Positions 22,628 to 34,477 are shown, counted from the first letter of the stretch. The stretch is 64,000 bases of DNA from Marsupella aquatica (GCA_973895155.1 OZ316892.1:4402001-4466000); one strand, 5' to 3'. Translations and numbers: made by a program. Notes: a model not told the origin generated them from the sequence alone.

Positions 22628-23598
22628 ATGAGTGACTCGGAGGATACTGGAAGAATTGGCGTCGGTGGAGCTTCAGGATTGCGACGGTCAGACGGTGAGT
22701 CTGAGGAGGAGCTGCTACCATTTGAGGAGGAACTTGAGGCACCGGTACGATCACCGGTGCGGCGTGCAGTGGAGGAAGCTGTGTTACTACCAGAGCTGTT
22801 GGTAGTGGGGAAAAAAAGGGAGATGGCTAGATTTGGAGGAGTTAAGTTTGAGGTAGAGAAGTACGATGGTCGTACTGATTACTTGTTGTGGGAGAAGCAA
22901 GTGAAGGGTGTTCTACGGGCCATGGGATTAGCTCATCTGCTCTCTTCGCGAGAGCAGTATGATGGAGAGGAGGAGATTTTTGTGAGACAGTGGAGACAGG
23001 AGCAGGTGATTGTTGTCAACGCAATGATGCTATATCTCAAGCCGCGCATCATCAAGCAGCTGGATGATTATGCGGATTGCGCGTCACTGTTCAAGGCTCT
23101 TAGAGAGAAGTACTACCGGGAAGATGCGTCAGACCGGCTGTACAAGAAGTCTCTCTTGATGAGCCTCAGGCTCAAGGAAGGGAGCAAGATGCAGGATCAT
23201 CTGGATGAGTTTGACAATCTAGCGGTGGACTTGTCAAACCTGGGTAAGGGAGTTGAAGATGAGAATAAGGCCTTGCTTCTGCTAAGCTCCTTACCGTCGT
23301 CATATCAGGGCTTGAAATAGGTGCTCTTGTATAGATATCTGAAGTCAATTTCGTATAATGAGGTGGTGAGCTCTTTATTGTCTGATGATGCTCAGAAGAA
23401 GCTGGGTCAATCACAGACAGCATCTTCTTCTGGCACTGCGTTCAATGTGAAGAGGGGAAGAGCAGCGCAGCGCACGAATGGGCAGAACAAGTTTAGATCT
23501 ACATCACGGGGAGATCTAAATCCAGAGGGAAATCGCAAGAGAGGAAGCCTCTTGCATGTTGGAATTGTGGCAAGCCTGGCCACATGAAAAGGGATTGT
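22628..23598 (+). pseudogene. copia gag (UBN2-type) with CCHC zinc knuckle, broken
   Basis: Gag packages the element RNA. The frame from ATG 22628 has an acidic N-terminus and then the retrotransposon gag core (KYDGRTDYLLWEKQVKGVL, KALREKYYREDA, LKEGSKMQDHLDEFDNL, LLSSLPSSYQ). A TAG at 23318-23320 interrupts it; the same frame reopens to 23587. The nucleic-acid-binding knuckle CWNCGKPGHMKRDC is at 23557-23598 but in a shifted frame, so at least one frameshift lies between. Confidence 0.85.
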
Positions 23599-23706
23599 CG
23601 AGTAAAGGTCCCTACTGCATCTGCTAACGCGGCATCGAGCTCGCATGAGGTAGATTTACTCGATGATGATGACATATTGTGATGCCAAGGTTATGCTCTC
23701 AACGTA

Positions 23707-26700
23707 GTGTCAAATCCAGGTAGTGATGACTGGATTCTAGATAGTGCATATACTTTTCACATTTGCTCTAGGAGAGATGTTTTCAGTTCTTACACAGTTT
23801 CCAATGGGTCAGTGTTGATGGGAAATGGAATCCCATGTCAAGTTGTTGGATTTGGATCTGTAACATTTCAGATGTTTGATGGTGTTGTAAGAACGTTGAA
23901 GAATGTGAGACACATTCCCAGCATGATGAAAAATCTCATTTCACTTGGAGTTTTAGAAGCAAATGGCCATCAGTGGAGTTCTGCTAATGGTGTCCTTCAG
24001 GTTTCAACTGGTACTAAAGTTGTATTGAAGGGAAAGAGACATTGCAATCTATACGTTTTGGAGGGCAGTGTAGTATGTGATGAAGCCAATGTAACCTTAT
24101 CTCATGAGGAGACGCCCCGGCTGTGGCACTTCCGTTTGGGCCACATGAGTGAAAAAAGTTTGGTTATTCTTCAAAAGAAAGGATTACTTTCTAATTTGCA
24201 ATCTTGTAAGTTTGAATTTTGTGAGCATTGTGTGCTAGGGAAGCAGCACAGGAAACCCTTCGGAGTTGGAACTCACACCAGCAAGGAGGTACTTGAGTAT
24301 GTACATAGTGATGTGTGGGGTCCAGCCCCTACTCCCTCACATTCTGGACGGTTATACTATGTCATGTTCATAGACGATTACTCAAGGTATGTGTGGATAT
24401 ACTTTCTACACAATAAGTCTGATGTTTTTGCCACTTTTAAGGAGTGGAAAACCCAAGTAGAGAATCAGACTGGTAATAAGGTGAGATATCTTCGATCGGA
24501 TAACGGCGGTGAATACAATTCTGGGGAATTTGGAACATATTGTAAGGAGCAGGGGATTACCCGTCATCTCACAACAAGTTATACTCCTCAGTAGAATGGT
24601 GTTTCTGAGAGACTCAACCGAACACTATTGGACCGCTCGAGGAGTATGTTGAGTCAATCATGCTTACCACATGAGTTTTGGGCTGAAGCTATCAACACTG
24701 CAGCTTATTTGGTAAATTTTTCTCCATCCAGTTCTATTGGATTCAAGACGCCATTTGAAATGAGGTACGGGCGTCCAACAGATTACTCACATCTGAGGAT
24801 TTTTGGATGTGATGCTTATGTGCTTACACCTTCCCAGCTTCAATCCAAGCTGGAGTCCAAGTCGAAGAAGTGCATTTTCCTTGGCTATCAGAAAGGTGTG
24901 AAGGGTTATAGGTTATGGGATCCAGTAACCTGTAAACTAATTGTCAGTAGAGATGTGTCCTTTAATGAATCCAGATCATCAAAGGAGGGGGAGAGTTCTC
25001 AGGACTCCCATACTGAAAATGGGAAATCTCCCATCCCGGACCGGGTTGAGGGGGAGATTAGTCATGATGTTGTTCATGACAGGAGAGATAGAGAAGCTCC
25101 GGGCTTGGAGCTGGTTCTTGTAATGGAACAAGAGGAGCAGATTGTTGCTGGGGTACCTCAAATTCAACCAGCAACAGCAGATCAGCCTGAGTCATCTACT
25201 AGAAGAACTTCCAGTCGTTCTACTAGAGCTACTACCAGGTATGGTCAATGGGCAGACTCATCTAAACTAGATGATATTGACATTGCACCTGAAGATGATG
25301 ACATGGTTTTGATCTTGGAAGAAGGAGAACCTTCTTCGTACAGTGAGGCTTGTGCTTCAGAGCAGAAGCATGAGTGGAATGCAGCAATGCAGAGGGAATT
25401 GCAATCTTTGAATGACAACAAGACATGGGAGCTGGTGGAGCTTCCAAGAGGTCAACAAGTGGTGAACATCAAGTGGATTTACAAGTTGAAGGACAGTCCT
25501 TCAGAGGGTGGAGATAAGATCTACAAGACAAGGCTTGTTGCCAAGGGGTTCACTCAAGAGAAAGGAGTGGACTACAATGAGGTCTTTTCACCGGTGGCTA
25601 AGTATTCCACAATACGGATCTTGTGTCAGCTTGTTGTGTTTTTTAATTTGGTGATGGATCAGATGGATGTTGTTACTGCTTTTCTCTATGGCAACTTAGA
25701 AGAGTTGATCTTCATGAGACAGTCACTAGGCTTTATGAAGAAGGGCCAAGAGAACTTAGTTTGCAGATTGCTCAAGTCCTTGTATGGATTGAAGCAGTCT
25801 CCCAGACAGTGGAACAAGCGGTTTGATGATTTCATGCTTGCTCAAGGTTTTACAAGGATGGTGTATGATCCTTGTGTGTATACGAAATCAGTCAAGAATG
25901 ATGTATTTGGTTTCATCATTCTGGTGATCTATGTGGATGACATGCTGATTGTGGCTAAAGATCAATCTGAGGTTGACAGTCTCAAGGCGAAATTGAGTGC
26001 TGAATTCAGGATGAAGGATCTTGGTAAGGCCAAGAGAATCTTAGGGATGGAGATTTTTAGGAACTCTGAGACTGGACAGTTGTGCTTGAGTCAAGGCCAG
26101 TATGCGAGGAAAATACTTGCACGATTCAACATGGAAAACTGTAAGCCAGTTAGTATTCCTTTAGCTTCACATTTCAAGTTATCATCGTCTTTCTCTCCTA
26201 CAGATGTTGTGGAGAAAGGTCTGATGGCTAAGATTCCTTATGAGAAGGCGGCAGTCTGATGTATTTGATGACTTGTACTAGGCCTGACTTGGCCCTAGCA
26301 ATGGGCAAGGTTAGCAGATTCATGTCAAATCCAGGGAAGGTACATTGGGAAGCTGTGAAATGGATTCTCAGGTATGTGAAGGGAACACAGGACTATGGAT
26401 TACTATTTGATAACAGATCAGATAGAACGTTAGTTGGCTATGTAGATTTTGACTATGGAGGCTGTCTGGATACAAGGAGGTCTACAACTGGGTTTGTATA
26501 CACTCTTGGAGGAGGATGTATCAGTTGGAAATCTACCTTGCAGAAGTGCATTTCTCAGTCTACTACAGAAGCAGAGTATGTTGCAGCAGCAGAAGCAGCA
26601 AAGGAAGCAATTTGGTTGGATAAGTTGATCGCGGAGATGGGTTTAGAGCATGGCAAAATGACTCTAAACTGTGATAGTCATAGTGCTATTCACTTGGCTG

Positions 26701-26894
26701 CTAACCAGGTGATGGATAGCAGGGTGAAGCACATTGATATCAAGTACCATTTTATCAGGCAAGCAGTGTCTGATAAAACTTTTGAGCTAGTCAAGATTGA
26801 TGGAAAGCTCAATCCCGTTGATACCTTTACCAAAGTGATTCCTTTGGAGAGTTTCTCAAGACACCTTGCTACTTTGCAGGTTTTGCAGTTGTAG
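23707..26894 (+). pseudogene. copia pol (protease, integrase, RT, RNase H), broken
   Basis: Domains in order: protease at about 23730 with DSA in place of the usual catalytic DSG/DTG; GAG-pre-integrase (LWHFRLGH, CEHCVLGK); integrase core with SDVWGP and SDNGGEY; RT with WELVELP, LVAKGFTQ and the catalytic YVDDM near 25934; RNase H with STTEAEY and a KHIDIKYHF ending. Lesions: TAG at 24592-24594 in the conserved PQ-NGVSER stretch (probably CAG to TAG), and a frameshift near 26255 before LMYLMTCTRPD. Apart from these the domains are complete, so the copy is dead but not ancient. Confidence 0.92.
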
Positions 26895-27072
26895 TGCAAG
26901 TAGAGTTATTTAGCAATGTGTGACTATTTGTATATGGATTACTCATTCCTGTATGACTACGGCTTTTTAGGGGGAGACCTGGTCTGGTGATTGTCTAGAA
27001 CTTCCCGCTGAGGATTCCATATGGTAGCATTTAGTCCAGTCCCCAAGACAAGAGTCAAGGGGGAGTTTGTTA

Positions 27073-27346
27073 GATATTTCTCTAGTCTTGTGACTCATGA
27101 GCTAACTACAGTTAGGCTAACTTGGGTTAGGACTTAGCTAATGTTAGCGGTAGTGCTATTGTGTATATAGCCAGGGCTGATGCCAGACCCTGGTGGAACT
27201 TAGGCTCATTGTTACGGAGCTAGTTGAGAGATAGGGAGAGCTTGTGCTGTGGATGCTTAGTATGGCCGGTCGGCCTAGAGTGCTCTTGTGTGTTCCCGTG
27301 GACGTAGCCTCATGTGGAGGTGAACCACATATCTCTCTGTGTCGAC
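27073..27346 (+). repeat. 3' LTR of copia element
   Basis: Matches 21604-21885. After TCGAC the sequence has about 45 bp not found after the 5' LTR and then returns to satellite. Confidence 0.88.
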
Positions 27347-27391
27347 TATTGTGCGTTGGATGGTTCATGGGCTTGCCGTTACGAATGTCGT

Positions 27392-28080
27392 CTATGCTCA
27401 ACAACACCTTTTTATATTTATAAATGTGTCATGGTTTTGTGTATGGACAACAAGTTCATCTGGAAAATTAGACATTGGTTGTCTATCCCAAATTGCATGG
27501 CTAAGGGTCAGGATCATGGAGAAGGGTAGTTTGATTTCTCCAATTTTAAATATTTTGCCACTAAAGATGTTCTAATTTTAAATATTGTCACATTTTTTAT
27601 ATTTACAATTGTGTCACCAATTTGTACAGAGACAACAAGTTCACCAAGAGTATTAGACATGGCTGCCTCTCCAGAACTGCAGAGCTCGGGGTGACAATCA
27701 TGGAGCAAAGTAATTTTATTTTTCAACTTTCAAGTATTTTGCCACTTAAGATATTTTCATTGACAATATTGTCACTGTCACTTCTTTTTATATTTACAAA
27801 GGTGCCACTGTTTTTTATGTGGACAACAAGTTCATCATAAGTATTAGACATTGGCTGTCGCTCCAGAATTGCAGAACTATGGGTGACAATCATGGAGCAG
27901 GGTGATTTGATTTTTCAATTTTTAAGTGTTTTGTCACTAAAGATGTTCTAATTAACAATGTTGTCACAATTTTTTAATATTACAAATGTTTGAGGAATTT
28001 GTATATATAGACTACAATTCATCAACATAACCAGGGAAACTATATTATACTAAAAGTGTAGCATAGATGTAAATACAATA
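27392..28080 (+). repeat. ~200-bp satellite, right part
   Basis: Three to four units with CACTAAAGATGTTCTAATT, ATTGTCAC, TTTATATTTACAA, GACAACAAGTTCA, GGCTGTCTCTCCAGAA and GGTGACAATCATGGAG. They are more alike among themselves than to the left part. Confidence 0.75.
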
Positions 28081-28129
28081 AAACACTAACAGAGCTGTAC
28101 ATTTGAACATCTTTAGTGACAACTTAAAG

Positions 28130-28555
28130 GCTGTTTTATTTTAAAGGTTTTTTTTTCATTTTGGCGAGGGTGAAAAATCAGTTTGTGAGAATGAGAAGAT
28201 ACTAAGAATTTCATATTAAAGATTTTTTCATTTTGGCCGGGGTGACAAATGGCACTTTATGTGAGGGAGACAATGCTAAGAATTTAATTTTTAAGGTTTT
28301 CTTTTCTTTTCTTTTTTGGCAAGGTAGATGAATGTCACTTTGTGTGGAGGAGAAAATGCTAAAAGATTCCTTATCTAATTGTCCTAGGCTAAATTATGAC
28401 TGTTATATCTCCCTGGGTGTAAGAGTAACTGTCAGATTCCAGCTAATGGAGTCTATGGGTAGGTGGGAAAGTGGCTAAAGCTTTCAGTGAGGTGGATTTG
28501 GAGGATTTTTGCCACTAAAAAAAAGGCTTGCATGGAGAGACAGGTGAGACCACAA
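28130..28555 (+). repeat. dispersed repeat family B, copy 1, with internal ~75-bp triplication
   Basis: Three tandem copies of TTTTCATTTTGGC...GAGAATG...CTAAGAATTT lie at 28130-28360. The following part (AGATTCCAGCTAATGGAGTC, GTGGCTAA, GGTGGATTTGG) matches 49860-50060. Confidence 0.5.
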
Positions 28556-30556
28556 TAACAACTCACAGATCAACTCCCATTGGAAATATCATTGTTTTTA
28601 GTGTCTACCTTGAATGCACTTATGGTCCGTGATGCTTTGGGCAGATCTCTTAATGCCTCTGGAAGAAGCTCAGATACAAATGCACACTTAAATTTGCATG
28701 CAATGGCACTTTACACTTCAGTTCCACAATGACAGTAAACTTGCATTTGACCAGTAATAGAAGTTGTTCAATGGATTTCTTGAATATGTTGTCCATCCAA
28801 TGGCATCCATACTCATACAACTGACTCTTCATGGTCAAGTATCTTGGAGTATCGTGATAAAATAAAGTTTCAGTGTTTATCCAAGTAGCATTGTCCAACA
28901 TTTGTTTCCAATGGGCAGGTTTTCAACTACCTAACATTCCAAAAGTAAGAAAAATATAATTGGGCTCCAAGCACTCTAGAGACATGTCACAAGGGCATTG
29001 TCCTGAATAACAGCTTGAGAGCACGCTTGCTGCAAGTGATTTTATAGGGACATGCCTGGCCTGCCTCAAGCTTTGTTGAGAACAATATTCTCAAGAGAGG
29101 GTTTTACAATAAGCATTATATACGTTTGGATCCTAGTAAAACTTTGAGAATGCTCATCCGGATGCAGATAGTTGTGCCTAGGTCACTAGGACCTTTTAGG
29201 GCTAGGCACAAATGGATCGCTCAGTCGTCAATTCCAACAATGTTGCAGCTCTTGAGAAGGCTACCATATGCAAGAGCTTTGGATGCAAGGCAGCATGTGC
29301 AACTTACCCCATCTCTATGCAATTATAAAAGAGCTACAAGAAGCCCTTTCGTCGTCACGGGCCACACTGAAGTAGGGCTATCACCCTATTCATTAAAAGT
29401 GTATTTTATTTTGTTCATTTTTAGGTCTTGAAATGTACACATTTTGGTCTCTAAATTTCACCCCAAAAGGTACATTATAGTACAATATTCTACACCTAAA
29501 TGGTCAATTGTAAACTTGAGGGGGCAAAAATTATCTTTACTAGAAGGAGCCTCATCCTAGTTCATTTGCAAAGAATGAACATGGTGGTATGTCTGATGGT
29601 CATCATTTTTATTTCTTGCCCAAACGTACACTTTTTGAAAGCCAAATGTACACATTTTATTGCCCAAATGTTCATAAACCGAATAGTAATTCACTTTTAA
29701 TGAATAGATTGAGCTTGCCTTTGTTTGGTGCCCATGAGGCCTCAATGACCTCTGTGTCTCCACAACTGGCACTCTCCAGTTCAAAAATTTTGTTGCCAAT
29801 CAGGCTGCCAATGCAATTACTTAGTTGTAGTCTATTCTGAATGGAGACACATAGGCTTTGCTCTATGGCACCAACATGGAGGAGGTAAAAGAGCTGACTG
29901 GGTATGACTGGGTGGTAGCGTACACATTCCATGAGGATGAGAATGGGGAGGTGGTGTTTGAAATCAGAAAAACTTAGAGGTGGTAAAACACAAGGGTCTG
30001 CCCTAGGAAGATTTGGAGATGGTTGCCACTCATTCCTTGCAACAGCTTTGCCAAGGCTTTATCTCTATGATTTTGTAAGATATTGAGTCCAATGCATGTT
30101 TGGTATCAGCAGAGATCCTTGTCCATGCTCAAAACGGGCCAAAATAGCTTGAGAGATCTTGAAACAATCTTCCCATTGCTAAGGTGATGGAACATTGTGC
30201 AAACTCTAACCAGTTGAAACTGCACTTTGCAGCATTTATGTTGGGTTTGCTTTGAAATTAAGCTTTCACAATTTGTTGGTGTGACATTCAATCTAAACGT
30301 ACATCTCATTGTGTGCTCAAAGCTTTGCACAATTCTTGATGGAATATGTATAACAATGTAAATGGCTGTTTTACTGAGAAAATCACTTCAGGCTTTATAT
30401 CAAAGAGCCAAGTAAAAACAAACTCAGAACGGTACACATGGCATACTGTTTGATTATAATTTCTCATCAGTATAATTTCTCTAGCCTATGAAACTCTCTG
30501 TTAGGATCTTCACAACCAATTTGAGTTCTAACAAATTCAGGCTAAAAGAGGAGGCC
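28556..30556. other. intergenic, no supported gene
   Basis: AT-rich with short ORFs only. A few words such as TGTACACATTTT recur near 29430-29660, perhaps old transposon remains. Confidence 0.35.
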
Positions 30557-30564
30557 AACGAAGC

Positions 30565-30851
30565 CTCGGGGGGTTAACTAAATGTATATTTTGGGGTACC
30601 ACATGCGATCCTAGCCTAATATAAATAGACCTATTTTATAAAGAAAATATTCCAAGAATATTCTCTATTTTCAATATTAATAACCTATTTTGCTTTATAA
30701 AAGGTATATATTAGAGAATATTTTATAAACATGAGTTTATAATACCTTCTTTTGCCTCCTACGCTTTTTAAAAATTTAGTTAAGTTCTATCCAAAATACC
30801 TATTTTGGATCGCACGTGGTTCCTAAGATTTTTTATAGTCAACCCCCCGAG
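30565..30851. mobile_element. 287-bp MITE, probably hAT-type
   Basis: Terminal inverted repeats begin CTCGGGGGGTT at the left and end AACCCCCCGAG at the right. Similarity continues inward to TGCGATCC (left, near 30608) and GGATCGCA (right, near 30809), about 45 bp per arm with gaps. Immediately outside are AACGAAGC (30557-30564) and AATGAAGC (30852-30859), an 8-bp duplication with one mismatch, the size typical of hAT insertions. The interior is AT-rich and non-coding. Confidence 0.82.
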
Positions 30852-30859
30852 AATGAAGC

Positions 30860-32324
30860 GCTTTAATTGGTCTAAGTGTTGGATATAGATGGAGATGAGA
30901 ACTCTCATGCATACTGGATGCTTACAGATTGGCATCCCCTGAGGCTCAATGTTTTAATGACAAAAGTTTGTTAGGGGAAGTTGTTAGAGCTCAGTTTTTC
31001 TGTAAAGATCCCAATGAGAGAGTTGAGCAAGGTGTTGACAAAGAGCAAAGCATCAGGAAGATAACAACCACATATATTCACTAAACGCTACACCATCTGC
31101 TGCAAAATTTGTGTGTGAGTGGAATGGCAAGACTCAAATATCCTACTATTACTTGAAGAAAACTTCAAAGGAGATAAAAATTGCAACGAGAACAAAAGAA
31201 TGAGCTCAAGCAAATGAAGGCACTCCTTGTTATGCAACTAAGGCTTGTTGTACAGACAAGGCGTTGATAGTTTGTACCTACAATTAAGGCTAGGATCATG
31301 GGGTATATGACTTTTGTATGTTGGGATTCCTACCTCTTCACATCTCATGACAACTCACATGTGACCAATGTTTGCCCTCCAATGCCACATGTGAGTTGCA
31401 TAAAAGGAAAGACTGATCATAGAAAGAAGTGAAGGGGGATGCAAAAAAGTTTGATGCATGTTAAATTGGACATGCATTTGACAAAGAGGTTGAGCCACAC
31501 TTCGGGGAAAATTTGCAAGGACTGATTTATCAATAAAGAGGACATTTAGAAGACAATGTAAAAATGGAGGCACAAATGAAGTCACTACCCAAAATTAAAT
31601 GATCGAGGTAATGTGCAAAAACAGGAATCAAGATAGCCTAATGCCATTTTAGTATTGGAGAGAGCTATCTAGGGCTCCAGATTTCTCCAATGTAGCCCCC
31701 TTATTAACACCTAGGTCCTTCCAATCTAGATTGTCCTTTGTCAGGCAACAAATCCAGTGAGATCAATCGGGGATTTGCATACGCCTAGAGTTTATCCAAC
31801 TTGTCGTGCGCATACACATCGCTACACAACATACATCGCTTGTCACACATATCCAAGCATAGTCGCAATCCAACAAAACACACATAAGAGAATGAACTAC
31901 AAATGGAACCTATGTCCATACATGCCCAAAACCCACAATCCACACATGTATGTCAAGCCCAACGCACCTTGTGCTTCAAGGAATCCACGTTACATGCACA
32001 CAACCTGGTCAGCCACACCATAGCCACCAAGCTCATGCTCAAAGGCTCAACATTGAAAGATATTTTAGTTGGCAATTTTGATGTCGTGGGCCTTGTTATT
32101 AGTTTGCCGCGTGAGCATGCAGTGCATGGGTGCTCACTAGAATGTGGCGTGTATTGATTGGAATGCCTCTTGAATTCTTAATGATTTTGGTTAGCATTGA
32201 TTAGCCGGGGTGGCCGAGGCGTGCATGCCAAAGCGCATGCAATTCGCTTGTGTTGGTATTGTTATGCAGGCATTCAATATGAGTTACATAAAACCCGCAA
32301 GGATACGAGAAAAGGGTTTCTTTA
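30860..32324. other. intergenic, no supported gene
   Basis: No domain-bearing frame. A CA-rich patch (ACACAT words) lies at 31795-31950. GGGGTGGCCGAGGCG at 32210 resembles the start of a tRNA gene but no cloverleaf follows. Confidence 0.35.
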
Positions 32325-32987
32325 ATGATTTTCCCCGTAGGGGTATTTTCAACCAAGTGGATGACTTCTTGGTCTCTTGTATCGCCTGTTTGGACATGTA
32401 GTCCGTTTGCTCGTATATCTCTAAAGCTGAGGAGATTACGAGTTGCATTCGGGGCGAAAATAGCAACCGCATTTTCCAGAAGAGTTATCCTGCTCTTTTT
32501 GAAAACCGGTGGAGTAAAACGTTTTATACTGCACTGCTGTCATGTTGTGAAGGGAAATCCTACTTATGAACCAGAATTCTATGCCCACAACAGACATAGA
32601 GCATTCGATGAGATTCAGGATGTGATTGACCAGCTGGACAATCCTCTTGCCACCAAGTTTTTCATTGACACTGGTGGGAAGTTATATTCATACAGGACTC
32701 GTCAACTCCCCCCTCGGCCTCTGTGTGCGTTATTTAGGTTAGTTTATGTATCTTGTTTATGGACAAATGTCCTTGACAATGGTGAGATGTGTCAGTGTTG
32801 CACAAATGCCTGTTGTGATGTTCCGTCACACCGCTATTCAGTAGCTGTAGTTAATCCTGAGACCGGTGCCACAAATTTTCATTGGCTGTGGGCCTATGAT
32901 CATAGGATCACTCATATACCCCACTGGCCCAAGAAGCATATCTCTAGCTTCGTTGTAGCGCGGTTTAATCTTGGGTGGGATGATTGA
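32325..32987 (+). CDS. hypothetical protein, unknown family
   Basis: A 220-codon frame. The first ~65 residues look arbitrary, but from about residue 68 (RFILHCCHVVKGNPTYEPEF) it looks like real protein: a balanced charged segment, then a Cys/His-rich part (CQCCTNACC near residue 155) and an aromatic C-terminus (NFHWLWAYDH, HIPHWPKKH). The true start is uncertain and may lie in an upstream exon or at a later codon. The stop is about 70 bp before the palindrome at 33,059, so this ORF and the next flank the palindrome pair. Not recognised. Confidence 0.35.
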   Translation: MIFPVGVFSTKWMTSWSLVSPVWTCSPFARISLKLRRLRVAFGAKIATAFSRRVILLFLKTGGVKRFILHCCHVVKGNPTYEPEFYAHNRHRAFDEIQDVIDQLDNPLATKFFIDTGGKLYSYRTRQLPPRPLCALFRLVYVSCLWTNVLDNGEMCQCCTNACCDVPSHRYSVAVVNPETGATNFHWLWAYDHRITHIPHWPKKHISSFVVARFNLGWDD

Positions 32988-33058
32988 TTAGGCACATTAT
33001 CACATGTACACTCGACCGTCAATTTAAAGAAGGCTCACTTCTGGTTTGAACCACTTTT

Positions 33059-33171
33059 GCGATAATCTTATCGGTCCTGTGCATTGCGGGTCTCTTGTCC
33101 TCATGTGTTATGAGATGTCGTGTCCACATGTGCTGTGAGATTGGAGCGATAATTTTATCGCTCTTTGCATT
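33059..33171. promoter_or_regulatory. pair of GATAA-TTATC palindrome modules
   Basis: GCGATAATCTTATCGG at 33059-33074 is followed after seven bases by CATTGCG. GCGATAATTTTATCGC at 33146-33161 is followed after six bases by CATTGGA. These repeat the architecture of the 184-2440 region, 31 kb away. The second lies 37 bp before the ATG at 33198, which fits a promoter or leader role for that ORF. Confidence 0.55.
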
Positions 33172-33197
33172 GGAATTGTTTATTTGCAAACTTTGCT

Positions 33198-33656
33198 ATG
33201 GCTGCTAGTGGAAAGAGTGGATCTGCCAAGGCCGAGAGTCTCATGACAAGCCTCACCAATGCAATTTGGACGAGTGAAGACATTTGTGAAGAGGTCAAGT
33301 GTATCAAGAAGCCATGGTACTTCCGTGACGCCAGATTATAGTCCATGGGTTTTGAAGATTGTCCTACCCCAATCCTTTGGGTCCAGTTGCAAAAATCGGC
33401 AAAGGTTAATGTTTCGTATGGCCCAATGATTGCTGTGGCCGTTGTCGAGTTCATTGTTGGCCACGGGGAGGGAAAAGTGTTGACAGAGGGCCTTAGTTTC
33501 TTGACAATGTGTGGGCGCAAGGGTTTCACATCTGTCATTGTTACTCTAGAAAACTTTGATGAGAAATCGATTAACAATTATCCAGAGGATCCCCTTGTCG
33601 CCGAAGTTCGGACAGCAAGAGAGATGAATGTTATGGGTTCGGCTTGGGTGTGCTAG
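33198..33656 (+). pseudogene. hypothetical protein interrupted by one TAG
   Basis: The ATG at 33198 opens a frame (MAASGKSGSAK...) that stays open to 33656 except for one TAG at 33339-33341. Without it the product is 152 residues: a basic Ser/Ala-rich start, a Trp/Cys segment, a hydrophobic stretch (MIAVAVVEFIVG) and a C-terminal TLENFDEKS...EVRTAREMNVMG part. I do not recognise the family. The frame is consistent on both sides of the stop, so this looks like a recently disabled intronless gene. Readthrough or a sequencing error are alternatives. Two palindrome modules lie directly upstream. Confidence 0.5.
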
Positions 33657-34477
33657 TATGTCGGACCAAGAGGCAACGGAGTGTTGTATAGGACATTATG
33701 ACCAAAAAAACTGTTAGTTCATCTATGTATATACCAATATTGACGCTCAAAACTATTGTGCATGATGTCAAAACTATATAAAGATTATAACACAAAAATT
33801 TATTCACCCTAAACGTCATGCTCAAACTAACTTAAATTATATTGAATTGTACTTTGATTTGGATGTCTAGTAGTAACAAACTATCAATAAAGGAGCACAT
33901 CATGTCAAGGGTTCTATGCATTGTCACGTCGTCAGCTTAGTCTTTAAGCCAGTTTACGGCTAAGAGAGACATCTCCTTCGTTAGAATTTGGGTTCAGGTA
34001 GGGAGGGACGTACAGAGTGCCTGTATTTCTCATAAACTAGCGCTAAGGACGCATATATTTCTTTACGAGCAATCTTAGGTATACTTTCTGTTCGTCGACA
34101 CGGGGTCGACCCCGACTTACGGACTTCTAAGCCTTTGTGTTACCGCCTTCGATCCGGGTCCATTAGTACCAGTGCTCAGCCTGCACGGTCCCAGAGTGGC
34201 CGAGTAAAGAAAAAGGAAAAAAAAACCCCACTGGTCCAGGGAAAGGACTACTGTGGTGTGGTGGGGTGGGGTGATAATGCATATTATTATTATGCCTCAC
34301 CGAAAAGAGTACAGTGATGTAATAGTAGCCTTTTGGACGTTTAGTAGCCTCTTGCGCTTTGCCTTTTGAAATGTGTGAGCCGTCCCATACGACCCTTCAC
34401 AGTTCCACCATCGAGGCCTCGAGGGTACATTGAGGTCGAGGTCCATGAGACCATGATCTCATCTCATCTCTCATAAT
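33657..34477. other. intergenic, upstream of the PADRE gene
   Basis: No gene seen. Contains GTCGACACGGGGTCGACC-like short repeats near 34095 and an A-rich run at 34208-34226. Confidence 0.4.

Larger units (their letters stand above)
21598..27346 (+). mobile_element. Ty1/copia LTR retrotransposon, defective
   Basis: The order LTR, gag, protease, integrase, reverse transcriptase, RNase H, polypurine tract, LTR is the copia order. The shared LTR sequence is 21604-21885 and 27073-27346. A polypurine tract, CAAGGGGGAG, lies at 27056-27065 directly before the 3' LTR. Typical copia LTRs begin TG; the 3' copy begins TGTTAGATATT. The end of the LTR is unclear because the copies stop matching after TCGAC. 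No clear target-site duplication is seen. Stops and frameshifts in gag and pol show it cannot encode its own proteins. Confidence 0.93.

Noticed and set aside
32205-32280. tRNA-like start GGGGTGGCCGAGGCG
   Set aside because: No anticodon arm, T arm or closing acceptor stem can be folded downstream.
184-33656. Endogenous giant-virus insertion, suggested by intronless unknown ORFs with a shared upstream palindrome
   Set aside because: No viral hallmark gene (capsid, polymerase, packaging ATPase) is present, and the two regions are separated by ordinary plant genes and transposons.
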